Shown: piece after piece, positions 6,370-15,623 of the stretch
How the letters are laid out: every line of letters starts with the position of its first letter
How positions within the stretch are numbered: the stretch's first letter is position 1
NCBI GenBank assembly: GCA_017539215.1
Contig: JAFYHI010000015.1
Location: 1-36,695, forward strand
DNA: 36,695 nucleotides
Source: Clostridia bacterium
GTDB lineage: Bacteria; Bacillota; Clostridia; Christensenellales; CAG-138
Direction: 5' to 3'
Notes under the pieces: generated by a model
What the model saw: the letters and a program-made list of their open reading frames with translations, nothing else
The model's database searches: none
What the model was told of the DNA's origin: nothing
Program-made: the position numbers and the translations under genes

Positions 6370-7817
6370 CGGACTTGTTTTTGAAGGTTTTGGGCATGAG
6401 TACAGCGGGCGCGGTGCTGATCTGCGCCGTGCTTGCGGTGCGTCTGCTTATAATGGGCGCGCCCAAGTGGACGCGCATGCTGCTGTGGGCGCTGGTTGCG
6501 ATAAGGCTTGCGGTGCCGTTCAGCCCGCGTGCGCAGTTCAGTCTGATGCCGAGTATAGACGGCGTCGTTTCATCCGCCGCACAGACCGTGTCGGCCATAT
6601 TCCCCGCGGATCCCGCCGCGGCGCCCGATACACAGACCGATGCGGCGCTGCAGGCTGAAGTCGGGGCGGCCCGGAAAAACTCCGCCCCCGCGGGCAGCGC
6701 TGTTCTGCGCAGCGCGGCAATGGTATGGGCGGCGGGAGCCGCGGGCATGCTTGCGTATGCCTGCGCCAAGTACTTCGGCCTGAAGCGGCGCGTTGCAAGC
6801 GCGGTCCGCGTAAGCCGCTCCGTGTATGAGGCGGACGGGGTAAAAACGCCGTTTGTGCTTGGGTTTTTCATGCCGCGCATATACGTTCCGTTCGGGCTTG
6901 ACGGGCGATACCGCGAACTCGTGCTGCTGCATGAGCAGACGCATATAAGCGGCCTCGACCACCTGACCCTGACGCTGGGTTGGCTCCTGCTCTGCGTGCA
7001 TTGGTTCAACCCGCTCGCATGGGCGGCGTACAGGCTGTTTTCGCTGGACGTTGAGCTTTGCTGCGACGAGAGCGTTATAAAGGATTTCGGCGCGGAAGAG
7101 CTGGCGGAGTATTCGCAGGCGCTTCTGGATTCTTCCAAGTGCGGCACGGGGTTTTCGGCATTCCCGCTGACGTTCGGCGGCAGCGGCGTAAAGAGCAGGA
7201 TAAAGAACGTGCTAAACTATAAAAAGCCCGCGCTGTGGGGTACGGTCGGGGCGGTGCTTGCCGCGGCAATGCTGACGGGCTGCCTCATGACGAGCCCTTT
7301 GGACGCGGCCGCTGCCGACCCCCTGCGCGGGAGCAGGCTGATTTCGGAAGAGGAGGCGCGGCTTATCGCGGACGAAAACGGCTGGGTCGTCGTGCCGAAC
7401 GATTATTCTTACCGCATTGCGGCGGGCGAGGAGCTGTGGCGCGGTTTTTTGAAGGCCGTAGAAGCGGGCGAGCCCTGCGAAGTCACGCTCGTTACGGAGC
7501 GGGTGAATCCCCTTGAAGCGAAGTACAGCGGGCTTGAACGCCCAAGCGCCGGCTTGCCTGTGCTGATCCGCAAACTGGAGTATGACGGCGCAGGCTTCAT
7601 ACTGCGCGAAAGCTCGGTATATCCGGAGGTGTTCGAAAGCAAGCGGGAGTTTGCCTTTTTCGGCTCCTGCGATTACCCCGGCGGCGAATGCGAATCCTTC
7701 TGCCTTTCGGACGAGCCGCTCAAGCCCCTGCCTGCCCGGCAGGAGCACGTCCTTTCATATTCCGGGGACGGTTTCATGCTGTTCGCCCTCATGAAGGACG
7801 TCTCACGATGGGAATGA
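6366..7817 (+). CDS. blaR1: BlaR1-type M56 membrane metallopeptidase
   Basis: A 483-residue integral membrane protease. Membrane helices lie near residues 12-30, 37-50, 115-135 and about 200-220. The zinc motif HEQTH is at 189-193, and DVELCCDE after the next helix supplies the likely third ligand. A last helix (about 285-305) leads to a roughly 180-residue C-terminal domain outside the membrane. That domain lacks the penicillin-binding SxxK/SxN/KTG layout of classical BlaR1, so the signal sensed is unknown. In the family, signal-activated M56 protease causes cleavage of BlaI. It is translationally coupled to blaI (ATGA overlap). Confidence 0.9.
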   Translation: MTDLFLKVLGMSTAGAVLICAVLAVRLLIMGAPKWTRMLLWALVAIRLAVPFSPRAQFSLMPSIDGVVSSAAQTVSAIFPADPAAAPDTQTDAALQAEVGAARKNSAPAGSAVLRSAAMVWAAGAAGMLAYACAKYFGLKRRVASAVRVSRSVYEADGVKTPFVLGFFMPRIYVPFGLDGRYRELVLLHEQTHISGLDHLTLTLGWLLLCVHWFNPLAWAAYRLFSLDVELCCDESVIKDFGAEELAEYSQALLDSSKCGTGFSAFPLTFGGSGVKSRIKNVLNYKKPALWGTVGAVLAAAMLTGCLMTSPLDAAAADPLRGSRLISEEEARLIADENGWVVVPNDYSYRIAAGEELWRGFLKAVEAGEPCEVTLVTERVNPLEAKYSGLERPSAGLPVLIRKLEYDGAGFILRESSVYPEVFESKREFAFFGSCDYPGGECESFCLSDEPLKPLPARQEHVLSYSGDGFMLFALMKDVSRWE

Positions 7818-7821
7818 AAAA

Positions 7822-7842
7822 ACGGCCTGCGCCGCAGGCCGT
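7822..7842. terminator. Bidirectional terminator between blaR1 and upp
   Basis: ACGGCCTGC (7822-7830) pairs with GCAGGCCGT (7834-7842) around a 3-base loop. Four T follow on the plus strand and a T-run from the A stretch at 7817-7821 follows on the minus strand, so it serves both converging transcripts. Confidence 0.9.
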
Positions 7843-7857
7843 TTTGAATTGACTCGC

Positions 7858-8496
7858 TTACATCGTTCCGAAGATACGGTCGCCCGCGTCGCCGAGGCCC
7901 GGCACGATATAGCCGTGCTCGTTAAGGTGGTCGTCGATGGCGGCGGTGAATATCTTAACGTCGGGGTGCATCTCCTGCACGGCGCGAATGCCCTCGGGAA
8001 CGGATACGAGGCACATGAGGCGCACGGACTTGCAGCCGGCCTCCTTGACCTTGCGTATGCCCTCGCATGCGGAGCCGCCGGTGGCAAGCATCGGATCCAC
8101 GACTATGACGTCGCGGTCCTCAATGTCGGCGGGGAGTTTGCAGTAATAGGTAACGGGCTTCAGGGTCTCCGGGTCGCGGAAAAGGCCGATATGGCCCATC
8201 TTGGCGGTGGGGATAAGGTTCATAATGCCGTCGGTCATGCCGAGGCCCGCGCGCAGTATGGGCACGACTCCCACCTTGCAGTTGATCAGCATATGCGCGG
8301 TGGTGGGGGCGACGGGGGTCTCTATCTTGACCTCGTCAAGGGGCAGATCCCTCGTTACCTCATACGCCATAAGCGTTGAAAGCTCGGACAGAAGGGTGCG
8401 AAAATCCTTGGTGCCGGTGTTCTTGTCGCGCAGGAGCGCAAGCTTATGCTGCACCAGCGGGTGGTCTATAACGGTAACGTTTGCAAATTCGCTCAT
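7858..8496 (-). CDS. upp: Uracil phosphoribosyltransferase
   Basis: A 212-residue enzyme of pyrimidine salvage that makes UMP and pyrophosphate from uracil and PRPP in the cytosol. The PRPP-binding motif [14 protein letters not shown] lies at 130-143, and the uracil-binding end [15 protein letters not shown] is complete. Length and ends are normal for bacterial Upp. The ATG follows GGAGGATAAT. It is the last gene of the minus-strand housekeeping run and is closed by the bidirectional terminator. Confidence 0.98.
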   Translation of the reverse strand: MSEFANVTVIDHPLVQHKLALLRDKNTGTKDFRTLLSELSTLMAYEVTRDLPLDEVKIETPVAPTTAHMLINCKVGVVPILRAGLGMTDGIMNLIPTAKMGHIGLFRDPETLKPVTYYCKLPADIEDRDVIVVDPMLATGGSACEGIRKVKEAGCKSVRLMCLVSVPEGIRAVQEMHPDVKIFTAAIDDHLNEHGYIVPGLGDAGDRIFGTM

Positions 8497-8542
8497 ATTA
8501 TCCTCCGTTCTGATTTATGATATGCCGCCCGGACCCGTGCGG

Positions 8543-8983
8543 TCATTCACGTTCGTACTCGGCAATTTTGTTTATCCTGCCCAAATGCCTGCCGCCGTCA
8601 AACGCGGTGTCAAGCCAAACGCGGGTTATAGCCTTGCCGGTTTCCGTGCCGATTATCCTGCCGCCCATTGCCAGCACGTTGGAGTCGTTATGCCGGCGTG
8701 TCAGCTCGGCGGAAAGCACGTCGCCGCAAAGCGCGCAGCGTATCCCGCGCACCTTGTTGCAGCAGATGGACACGCCTATCCCCGTTCCGCACACGGCAAT
8801 GCCGCGATCGAAATCGCCCCTTGCCACAGCCTCCGCCATCGGAAAGGCGAAATCGGGGTAATCAACGGAGCTTTCGTCATAACAGCCGAAATCGCGCACC
8901 TCGTGCCCCAGACCTTCGATAAAGGGAATGAGCCTGCTTTTAAGCTCAAACCCGCCGTGATCCGAACAAACAGCTACTTTCAT
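8543..8983 (-). CDS. rpiB: Ribose-5-phosphate isomerase B
   Basis: A 146-residue RpiB/LacAB-family isomerase that interconverts ribose 5-phosphate and ribulose 5-phosphate. The N-terminal SDHGGFELK, the catalytic Cys65 in CGTGIGVSI and the SRRHND-like ELTRRHNDSNVL segment are all present. It starts after GGAGG and lies between sua5 and upp. Its product feeds PRPP synthesis, the co-substrate of Upp, which makes the neighbourhood sensible; the order is common in Clostridia. Confidence 0.97.
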   Translation of the reverse strand: MKVAVCSDHGGFELKSRLIPFIEGLGHEVRDFGCYDESSVDYPDFAFPMAEAVARGDFDRGIAVCGTGIGVSICCNKVRGIRCALCGDVLSAELTRRHNDSNVLAMGGRIIGTETGKAITRVWLDTAFDGGRHLGRINKIAEYERE

Positions 8984-9017
8984 ATAACCTCCGAATTATT
9001 GCCCGCGTACTGCCGCG

Positions 9018-10058
9018 TCAACTGTCTATCACGTCAAAGCCCGCAGCGCGCAGCAGCCGGTTCATATAGGCAAGGCCCTGCTCCTCTGCGTCCACCGACT
9101 CGGCAAATATCACGTCCGCCTTGCCGGACCAGCGCCTCAGCGCCGCGAAAAGCTCTGCGCAGAGTGTGCGCGGGTCGTCCCTGTCTCCGATTATATCACA
9201 GTTCATCCCGTGATAACAAGCCCGAGTTTGCTCCGTGCCCAATACTATGCAGCGATTGCCCATGGCCTCCTCTATTTCGTATTCGCGGCAGATGATGGAG
9301 GCGGCCTTCCGCGCGGAGCCCTTTGCCACCACCACGCGGGCGTCCGGCGCGTAATGGCGGTGCTTCATGCCCGGGGATGCGGCTACCTCGCCCTCGCGCA
9401 GGGGGCGCAGCACGGCGGGCGATACATCTACCTCGCCAATGACCTGCTCCAGCATCTCGCGCGTTATCCCGCCGGGCCGCAGTATGGTGGGCCTGCCCAC
9501 AAGCGTCAGCACGGTGGACTCCACGCCTACCGAGCAGGGGCCGCCGTCGAGTACCACGTCTATGCGCCCGTCCATGTCGGCCAAAACGTGTTCGGCCGTC
9601 GTCGGCGAGGGGCGGCCCGAGATATTGGCCGAGGGCGCGGCTATCGGCACGCCCGCCGCGCGTATCAGCGCAAGCGCCGTTTTGTGGTCGGGCATACGCA
9701 CGGCAACGGTCGAAAGCCCCGCCGTTACCTCGTCGGGCACGGCGTCGCTCTTTACGAATATCAGCGTAAGCGGCCCCGGCCAAAAGGCGTCCATAAGCTT
9801 TTTGGCCTCGTCCGGAACGTGCCGCCAGAGCTGCTTTACGTCGGACTTTTTTGCAACGTGCAGTATCAGCGGGTTGTCGGAGGGGCGGCCCTTGGCGTCG
9901 AATATCCTCTGCACGGCTTCGCCGTCCATGCCGTTTGCGCCCAGCCCGTAGACCGTTTCTGTCGGGAACGCCACAAGCCCGCCCGAGCGGATCACCCGCC
10001 CGGCGTACTGAGTGCCGTTTTCCTTTTGAGTTTTGGCGTTAAATACTTCCGTGTTCAT
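9018..10058 (-). CDS. L-threonylcarbamoyladenylate synthase (Sua5/YwlC)
   Basis: A 346-residue Sua5-type enzyme, longer than TsaC because it carries the C-terminal Sua5 domain (about 215-346). The N-terminal YrdC domain shows GGLVAFPTETVYGLGAN, KGRPSDNPLILH and PSANISGRPSPT. It makes threonylcarbamoyl-AMP from threonine, bicarbonate and ATP for the t6A37 modification of ANN-decoding tRNAs. I chose the ATG at 10056-10058, a few bases after the stop of the GNAT gene; no strong ribosome site is seen, so translational coupling is likely. An upstream TTG in frame overlaps the GNAT gene. Confidence 0.96.
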   Translation of the reverse strand: MNTEVFNAKTQKENGTQYAGRVIRSGGLVAFPTETVYGLGANGMDGEAVQRIFDAKGRPSDNPLILHVAKKSDVKQLWRHVPDEAKKLMDAFWPGPLTLIFVKSDAVPDEVTAGLSTVAVRMPDHKTALALIRAAGVPIAAPSANISGRPSPTTAEHVLADMDGRIDVVLDGGPCSVGVESTVLTLVGRPTILRPGGITREMLEQVIGEVDVSPAVLRPLREGEVAASPGMKHRHYAPDARVVVAKGSARKAASIICREYEIEEAMGNRCIVLGTEQTRACYHGMNCDIIGDRDDPRTLCAELFAALRRWSGKADVIFAESVDAEEQGLAYMNRLLRAAGFDVIDS

Positions 10059-10062
10059 CTTT

Positions 10063-10518
10063 TTAATCAAACCGATACATAAGATTCAGGCAGTCCGGCG
10101 CGTCCGCGTCAACATAGCCCGTGTCGGTAAAGCCGACCTTCTCATAAACGCGCAGGGCGGCGCGATCGTCCTTTTTCACGCAAACCTCCGCGCACGGGTA
10201 TTTGCGCTCCCTTTCAAGCTCCGAGAGTATCAGCCGCAGCGCAGCCGTGCCGTACCCCCTGCCCTGAAAGCGGGCGTCTATCATAAACTGCTGCAGATCG
10301 TAGCAGGCGGGCTCATCGTCAAGGTCCTTTATAAGAGCCGCGCCTATCACGGTATCGCCGTCGGCTATGGCATAGACCTTTGCCCGGCAGGACCGGTAAA
10401 CGTAACCCCTTGCCATGATCCCCAGAGCGCTGTCCAAAAAGCCCTCCTGAGCCTTGCTCACGGTCAGTCTCCTCACCTCAAGCCAGTTGTCTTCGGTTAT
10501 TTCCGCAAGCCTCAGCAA
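10063..10518 (-). CDS. GNAT-family N-acetyltransferase
   Basis: A 151-residue acetyltransferase. The acetyl-CoA binding motif A is seen as QFMIDARFQGRGYGTAAL (about 97-114) and motif B as RAALRVYEKVGFTDTGY. The sequence resembles spermine/spermidine-type (BltD/PaiA-like) members, but the substrate cannot be read from sequence. The start is a TTG with a strong GGAGGG site six bases before it; no ATG fits. It is inserted between prfA and sua5, a position where GNAT genes do occur in Firmicutes. Confidence 0.88.
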   Translation of the reverse strand: MLRLAEITEDNWLEVRRLTVSKAQEGFLDSALGIMARGYVYRSCRAKVYAIADGDTVIGAALIKDLDDEPACYDLQQFMIDARFQGRGYGTAALRLILSELERERKYPCAEVCVKKDDRAALRVYEKVGFTDTGYVDADAPDCLNLMYRFD

Positions 10519-10539
10519 TTCTGCCCTCCGCTTATAAAG

Positions 10540-11613
10540 TTATTGCCCGTCCTCGCCATGGAGCAGCTTCATCCTCTCGTCCAGTATCAGCGCGTCTATC
10601 ATCTCGTCCATGTCGCCGTCGATGAAGGCTTCGAGCTTATAAAGCGTCAGCCCTATGCGGTGGTCGGTCACGCGGCTCTGGGGGAAGTTGTAGGTGCGTA
10701 TCTTTGCGGAGCGGTCGCCGGAGCCCACCATCTGCCGCCGCGCCTCGGCCTCGGCGTCGTGCGCCTGAGTGGAGTACAGCTCGTAAAGACGGCTTTTCAG
10801 CACGCGCATCGCCTTTTCGCGGTTCTGTATCTGGCTGCGCTCGTCCTGACTCTGCACCACGATGCCCGTAGGCAAATGCGTTATGCGTATTGCGGACGAG
10901 GTCTTGTTGACGTGCTGACCTCCCGCCCCGCTTGAACGGTAGGTGTCTACCCTTATGTCGTTCGGGTCTATCGTAACGTCCACGTCCTCGGCCTCGGGCA
11001 GTACGGCAACGGTGGCGGCGCTCGTGTGTATGCGCCCCTGCGACTCCGTTTCCGGCACGCGCTGCACGCGGTGCACGCCGCTCTCAAACTTCATCCGCGA
11101 ATAGGCCGACTTGCCGTTTATCTGAAAAACGGCCTCCTTTATTCCGCCTATCTCGGTATCGTTCATGTCTATTATTTCAAGCCTGAAGCCGTGCCTCTCG
11201 GCATAGCGCGAATACATCCTGAACAGCGTCGCCCCGAAAAGCGCGGCCTCGTCTCCGCCTATGCCTGCGCGTATCTCGATTATGACGTTGCGGTCGTCGT
11301 TTTTGTCCTTGGGCAGAAGCATTATTTTAAGCTCCTCCTCAAGCGCACCGGCCCGCGACTCGGCGTCGCGCAGCTCCTCGTGCGCAAGCTCGCGCAGCTC
11401 CGCGTCGGACTCCCCGGCAAGCAATGCCCGGCAGTCGTCCGCGCTTGCAAGCGCCGCGGCGTAAGCGTCGTATGCCGCGACTATACCTTCGAGCTGGGAG
11501 TGCTCCTTTGCAAGTTCACGAAACAGGTTCTGGTCGCATATCACCGCGGGGTCCGACAGCCTCCTGCCCAGCTCCTCATAGCGCTCCTTCATTTTTTTAA
11601 GCTTTTCAAGCAT
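10540..11613 (-). CDS. prfA: Peptide chain release factor 1
   Basis: A 357-residue class I release factor that reads UAA and UAG at the ribosomal A site. The GGQ motif that triggers peptidyl-tRNA hydrolysis is at 231-233 within [15 protein letters not shown]. The N-terminal coiled coil ([15 protein letters not shown]) and the PCRF domain are complete. An AAAGGTG site precedes the ATG, and the stop of prmC is ten bases upstream. PrmC, its methylating enzyme, is encoded directly before it. Confidence 0.98.
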   Translation of the reverse strand: MLEKLKKMKERYEELGRRLSDPAVICDQNLFRELAKEHSQLEGIVAAYDAYAAALASADDCRALLAGESDAELRELAHEELRDAESRAGALEEELKIMLLPKDKNDDRNVIIEIRAGIGGDEAALFGATLFRMYSRYAERHGFRLEIIDMNDTEIGGIKEAVFQINGKSAYSRMKFESGVHRVQRVPETESQGRIHTSAATVAVLPEAEDVDVTIDPNDIRVDTYRSSGAGGQHVNKTSSAIRITHLPTGIVVQSQDERSQIQNREKAMRVLKSRLYELYSTQAHDAEAEARRQMVGSGDRSAKIRTYNFPQSRVTDHRIGLTLYKLEAFIDGDMDEMIDALILDERMKLLHGEDGQ

Positions 11614-11623
11614 CTTTACACCT

Positions 11624-12433
11624 TTAAAAATCTATCTCCACCGCGCGGTCTATGCCGTTGAGGTCCGGTATAAGGCTTGCCTTCAGGCCCGGGAACATGC
11701 CGCGAACGGCCTCCGCCTGACCTGCTCCCACCTCAAGCACAAGCGCGCCGCCGGGGTTTATATGCTGCCCTGCCTCCGCCGCTATCCTGCGGTAATAGTC
11801 CAGCCCGTCCGGGCCGCCGAGAAGCGCAAGCGCGGGTTCAAACTCCAGCTCGGTCTGCAGGCGCGCCATATCGCCGACGCTCAAGTACGGCGGGTTTGCG
11901 GTTATGATATCGTAACTGCCCGCACCGGAAAACAGGTCCGCCGTGCGCACGCGCAGCGAGACGGAGTTTGCCTCCGCGTTCTGCCGGGCAAGCTCCGCGC
12001 ACAGGGGCGAAATATCCGAGGCCTCAACGTCGGCGTCCGTGAGCACGGCAAGGCTCACGGCTATGCAGCCGGTGCCCGTGCAAATGTCGAGCGCGGTTTT
12101 GTACCCGCGCTCCCTGATAATGCAAACGGCATGTTCCGCCAAAGTTTCGGTATCCTGCCGGGGTATCAGCGCCCCGGGCCGTGTGTAAAACTCAAGCCCC
12201 ATAAAACCCCATCGGCCCAGTATGTACTGCAGGGGCTCATGCGCCTCGCGCCGTTTGGCAGCGGCGTCTATCGCCTCGGCCTCCTCCGGAAGCAGCTCGT
12301 CCTCCGAAAACAGCAGCTCGGCCTTTTTCCTGCCCGTCGCATGCTCCATGATGAGGTCGGCCTCGTACGCGGCCTCGTCCGTCACGGCCGCAAGTCGCGC
12401 GGTCAATGCCCGCCTTGCTTCGTTAAGCTTCAT
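11624..12433 (-). CDS. prmC: Release factor glutamine methyltransferase
   Basis: A 269-residue SAM-dependent methyltransferase that methylates the Gln of the GGQ motif of release factors. The SAM motif [14 protein letters not shown] lies at about 116-129 and the substrate-binding NPPY at 180-183. I chose the ATG giving [10 protein letters not shown], because the frame extending upstream is the shadow of the DUF1385 gene; the start overlaps the end of that gene by 11 bases. It lies just before prfA, the usual pairing. Confidence 0.97.
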   Translation of the reverse strand: MKLNEARRALTARLAAVTDEAAYEADLIMEHATGRKKAELLFSEDELLPEEAEAIDAAAKRREAHEPLQYILGRWGFMGLEFYTRPGALIPRQDTETLAEHAVCIIRERGYKTALDICTGTGCIAVSLAVLTDADVEASDISPLCAELARQNAEANSVSLRVRTADLFSGAGSYDIITANPPYLSVGDMARLQTELEFEPALALLGGPDGLDYYRRIAAEAGQHINPGGALVLEVGAGQAEAVRGMFPGLKASLIPDLNGIDRAVEIDF

Positions 12434-13571
12434 TCTCGGCCTCTGCCCCGGGCGCTTCTTCGCCCTGCACGGACTCCGCCTGCGCCCCGGAAGCGGCATG
12501 CGCCTGCTTTTCGGCCTCCTCACGGGCACGGCGCTCGGCCTCCTCACGCAGCTTCTTCTCTTCAAGAGGGTTCTTTTCACCCATCGCAAGGTAGAAGGAG
12601 TAAATGGCGACCTCGAGCATATCAAGCTCCGGTTCGCGCGTGGTGATAAGCTGCAGCGCCATGCCGGGAGCGCGAATTATTTTGGTGAGCCAGTTGTCGG
12701 TCTTTGCGGCGGCGCGAAGCACCTCATAGCTGACTCCCGCAATGAGCGGCAGCGCAACGATCCTTACCCCGAAGCGGATGACGAAGCGCAGAACGCGGCT
12801 CATCCCCTCGGGCGGAAAGCCCAGCGAGTGCATTATTATGTCTATCGCCGTCAGCACCAGTATGGATATCGCCATGACGAGGAACAGGTAGTTCGTGCCG
12901 CAGCGGGGGTGCAGGCGCCTGTATTTCTTGGCGTTTTCGGGGGTCAGCTCGTCAACGCCCGCCTCATAGCAGGCGATCGTTTTATGCTCGGCGCCGTGGT
13001 ACATGAACACGCGCCTTATGTCCTTAATGCCCGATACCGCAAACAGGTACCCGACGTAAATGCCCACGCGCAGCAGGCCCTCAAGCAGGGAGCGCCAAAC
13101 GTAAAAGCTGTCGGCGCCGCCCGAGGCCTTGCCGAATATCAGCGAGGCGATAAGCTGGGGCAGGAACATGAAAAGCCCCACGGCAAGCGCCACGCCAAGG
13201 ACCGCGGCAACGGCCGTGACCACGTTCATAATATCGACGTGCAGTTTGTCGGCAAGCCATTTTTCAAACTTCGAGGGTTCTTCCTCAAAGCCTTCGCCCA
13301 AAAGCTCGGCGGACTTCGTGGTGGTGTCCATGCCGGTCTTCAAAGACTCGACGAACGCCACTACCCCGCGCACAACGGGCAGCCCCCAGAAGGTGCCCTT
13401 CTGCGCCTTTGAAACGAATTTGCGGTAGCTCTTTACTATGCTTCCGTCGGGACGGCGCACGGCCATTGCAATGCCCACGTCCGACTTCATCATAACGCCC
13501 TCCATAACGGCCTGCCCGCCTACGGAGCAGCGCCTTACGGCAGGGGCGGTGTTTTCGGTTTTTTTCTTCAT
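12423..13571 (-). CDS. DUF1385 membrane protein (YqhQ-like)
   Basis: A 382-residue integral membrane protein of the DUF1385 family. The conserved N-terminus SVGGQAVMEGVMM and the motif FMYHGAEHKTIACYE are both intact; helices lie near 118-145, 163-185, 222-245 and 262-285. The Ala/Glu-rich charged tail (about 335-382) is probably a disordered cytoplasmic extension. Function is unknown, though the family is widely conserved beside prmC/prfA in Firmicutes. It is the first gene of the housekeeping run and starts after AAAAGGACC. Confidence 0.93.
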   Translation of the reverse strand: MKKKTENTAPAVRRCSVGGQAVMEGVMMKSDVGIAMAVRRPDGSIVKSYRKFVSKAQKGTFWGLPVVRGVVAFVESLKTGMDTTTKSAELLGEGFEEEPSKFEKWLADKLHVDIMNVVTAVAAVLGVALAVGLFMFLPQLIASLIFGKASGGADSFYVWRSLLEGLLRVGIYVGYLFAVSGIKDIRRVFMYHGAEHKTIACYEAGVDELTPENAKKYRRLHPRCGTNYLFLVMAISILVLTAIDIIMHSLGFPPEGMSRVLRFVIRFGVRIVALPLIAGVSYEVLRAAAKTDNWLTKIIRAPGMALQLITTREPELDMLEVAIYSFYLAMGEKNPLEEKKLREEAERRAREEAEKQAHAASGAQAESVQGEEAPGAEAENEA

Positions 13572-13586
13572 GGATGGTCCTTTTCC

Positions 13587-13603
13587 GCCCGCCTGACGCG
13601 GGC
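13587..13603. repeat. Short hairpin between the NlpC/P60-like gene and DUF1385
   Basis: GCCCGC (13587-13592) pairs with GCGGGC (13598-13603) around a 5-base loop. It lacks a T-run, so read-through from the upstream gene into the housekeeping run is possible. Confidence 0.5.
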
Positions 13604-13611
13604 ATTCGTTC

Positions 13612-14784
13612 TCAGTCCGCCGCGCGCCACCTTGCGTACAGCGTGTGGTCCCATGTCAGCGCAATCGGCGTGCCGGGCGATATTACGTCGCTGCCGCCCG
13701 CCGTCAGTCCCCAGCCCAAAAACTCATAGCCGGGGCGGGTCGGAGTCCTTGAAATAAGCCCGTCGTACGTTGCGGTATAGCCCGCGGCGTCGCGTGCAAA
13801 CACAAACTCCATGCCGTTCTCGACCCCCTCAAGGCTGCCGCCCGCGGGATCGTAGGTTATCTCAAGCTCAAGCTTTAAGTGCCGTTTTGAAACGAGCCTG
13901 TAGAATTTATAGTATGCGCCGCTCGAATGAAGCTTGTTGGCATAGGCCAAAAACTCGTCGGCGGAGCGCGACTTGGCTATCGCCCTGGGGGATATCTCCT
14001 CCACGGTGTCAACGGTAACGGGCTTGCCGTTTGAATCCACCCCGACCCGGGTGATGATAATGCAGTGCCCGCGGTACAGGGGATTGCCGTTCTCATCGGT
14101 GCCGCTGCGGTTGCAGCAGACCATCGCGTCCCCCGGGCGCAGGGCGGCAAGGTCAATAACCCCGTACTTGCTTTGGTGACCGCGCGTTGCGGGCACCTCG
14201 CGGCAGATGTTCCAGTCCACCGCGTCCGATGTGAACATGAACGTGGTCATATGCGGCACCTGCCATGCGTACGAAAGGAACGCCGAACAGTCCGAGCCCA
14301 GAAGCGCGCCCCAGTTTGCCCCCTGCTCGGCGGCAGCGCGGGAAGCAAGGTCAAAAACCGAGCCCGGCGTATTCGCCTCTTTCACAAAGTTCGAAACGGA
14401 GTATTCGTACGAAGGGGTCCTTCCTGAGTCGGGATCGACCCAGCCTATGTACTGCTGCAGGCCGCCGAACTCGGTGCCGTTGAACAGCGCGCTGCGCGAA
14501 TACGGCATGCTGAACTCATACTCGCCCGCGCTGTACTGCTTTTGCGAATTGCATGCGTAAAAAGTGCAGGAGGGCAGCCATGAAACGCTGCCTTCCCCGC
14601 GCCCCAAAAAAGCAAGGCGCATTGCACGCCACACTATTATCTCGTCGGCGGGATCGCCGGCTATGTACCCTATGGCGGCGGACGCCTGCACGGGCGTTTG
14701 ACCGAGCGGAGCCTGCGGCGCGGCGCAAAGCGCCAACAGCGCGGCGGCGGCCAGCACGGCTGTTTTGAAAAATCCGGACTTCAT
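13612..14784 (-). CDS. Secreted NlpC/P60-like protein with a C-terminal InlB-type repeat
   Basis: A 390-residue exported protein. A signal peptide spans about 1-35 and should be cut after VQASA. The central region has GSDCSAFLSYAW with a Cys at 166 and RGHCIIITRV with His240, the arrangement of NlpC/P60 and CHAP cysteine peptidases or amidases, so action on peptidoglycan is likely. The last 80 residues contain TPTRPGYEFLGW and a closing TLYARW, the Listeria-Bacteroides (InlB B / Flg_new) repeat. An ATG with GAGGG before it and an own promoter support the start. The family match is by motif only. Confidence 0.75.
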   Translation of the reverse strand: MKSGFFKTAVLAAAALLALCAAPQAPLGQTPVQASAAIGYIAGDPADEIIVWRAMRLAFLGRGEGSVSWLPSCTFYACNSQKQYSAGEYEFSMPYSRSALFNGTEFGGLQQYIGWVDPDSGRTPSYEYSVSNFVKEANTPGSVFDLASRAAAEQGANWGALLGSDCSAFLSYAWQVPHMTTFMFTSDAVDWNICREVPATRGHQSKYGVIDLAALRPGDAMVCCNRSGTDENGNPLYRGHCIIITRVGVDSNGKPVTVDTVEEISPRAIAKSRSADEFLAYANKLHSSGAYYKFYRLVSKRHLKLELEITYDPAGGSLEGVENGMEFVFARDAAGYTATYDGLISRTPTRPGYEFLGWGLTAGGSDVISPGTPIALTWDHTLYARWRAAD

Positions 14785-14821
14785 ATAGGTTCGCCCTCTG
14801 CGGGCATACCTCCCTTACTGT

Positions 14822-14850
14822 ATTGTAGCATCTTTGGCCGCCCGTGTAAA
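14822..14850 (-). promoter_or_regulatory. Promoter of the NlpC/P60-like gene
   Basis: TTTACA (14850-14845) and TACAAT (14827-14822) are 17 bases apart. The -35 region and the bases after it (TTTACACGGGCG) also occur in the promoter at 17302-17330. Confidence 0.88.
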
Positions 14851-14864
14851 GGTTTTTTCGGGCT

Positions 14865-14894
14865 CAAAAAAACCGCCCCCCCGAGGGAGCGGTC
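14865..14894 (-). terminator. Rho-independent terminator after the cohesin-dockerin gene
   Basis: On the minus strand ACCGC and a run of C pair with G-run and GCGGT, then seven T follow. It closes the three-gene operon that starts at 17267. Confidence 0.88.
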
Positions 14895-14906
14895 GGTCCG
14901 GATCGT

Positions 14907-15608
14907 TTACTGTGCGCCGAAGACCATCTGGGCAAGCAGGCTGGCGTCGGTGGAGTCCACCGTGCCGCTGCCGTCGACGTCGGCGTTCAGAAGCGCCTGC
15001 TGCGAAAGCGCGCTTGCGTTCATAACGTAGGCAAAGAGCGAGGAGATATCGCTGGCGGTCACGGAGCCGTCGCAGTTGACGTCGCCTATAAGCGCGCCGG
15101 CCTCAGCCAGTATTATCGCGCCGGAGACCTCCGAGTGGGGGAGGGGAGTGGGCTCGGTGCTGCCGACGGGCATGTTGCCGAACTCCTTGACGACGAGCGT
15201 CAGGGGCTGATCGGACGCGCAGTCATCTGCCACCCTGAACGTGATGCTCATTATTACGCCGTCCGTCTTTATGCCGCCCGTCAGCATCAGCAGCACCATC
15301 GCCACCCTGCCGGGGTCGGCGGTGTAGTCATAATAGGGGAACGCGGAGCCGCTCTGGGTGGGCAGAGCGCCGGTCGTCACGGACTCAACGGTCAGTGCGT
15401 TTACGTCATAGTACAGGTCCATGTTTATGTTGTGGATCTCATAAGCGTTGTTCTCTATGCTTATGTCCACGGTCACGGTGGAACCGGGCTGCACGTCCGT
15501 CACGGTAGAGCAGACAACGGTAACGGCCGCCTCCTCCGCATGCGCGGGCAGGAGCAAAACGGTCAGCAGCAGCGCGGCGATGACAGCCGCCAGCCTCTTG
15601 AGTTTCAT
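14907..15608 (-). CDS. Secreted cohesin-dockerin protein
   Basis: A 233-residue exported protein with a signal peptide (cut after PAHA, about residue 24). A cohesin-like beta-sandwich (about 28-165) is suggested by VQPGSTVTVDISIEN, the MDLYYDVNALTVESV strand pair and the GVIMSITFRVADD segment. A type I dockerin fills 172-233, with two Ca2+ loops: GDVNCDGSVTASDISSLFAY and a second loop NADVDGSGTVDSTDASLLAQ. A protein with both halves of a cohesin-dockerin pair can act as a small adaptor on a surface or secreted complex. It is the last gene of a lipoprotein operon. Confidence 0.85.
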   Translation of the reverse strand: MKLKRLAAVIAALLLTVLLLPAHAEEAAVTVVCSTVTDVQPGSTVTVDISIENNAYEIHNINMDLYYDVNALTVESVTTGALPTQSGSAFPYYDYTADPGRVAMVLLMLTGGIKTDGVIMSITFRVADDCASDQPLTLVVKEFGNMPVGSTEPTPLPHSEVSGAIILAEAGALIGDVNCDGSVTASDISSLFAYVMNASALSQQALLNADVDGSGTVDSTDASLLAQMVFGAQ

Positions 15609-15623
15609 ATGGGTATCCTTTCT

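Noticed and set aside
12434..12625. A longer N-terminus for prmC.
   Set aside because: The extra 64 codons lie inside the DUF1385 gene, are Arg/Pro-rich and do not match PrmC; the ATG at 12433 gives the normal start.
14867..14894. A riboswitch or RNA element in the C- and G-rich stretch after the cohesin-dockerin gene.
   Set aside because: The structure is fully explained by a Rho-independent terminator.
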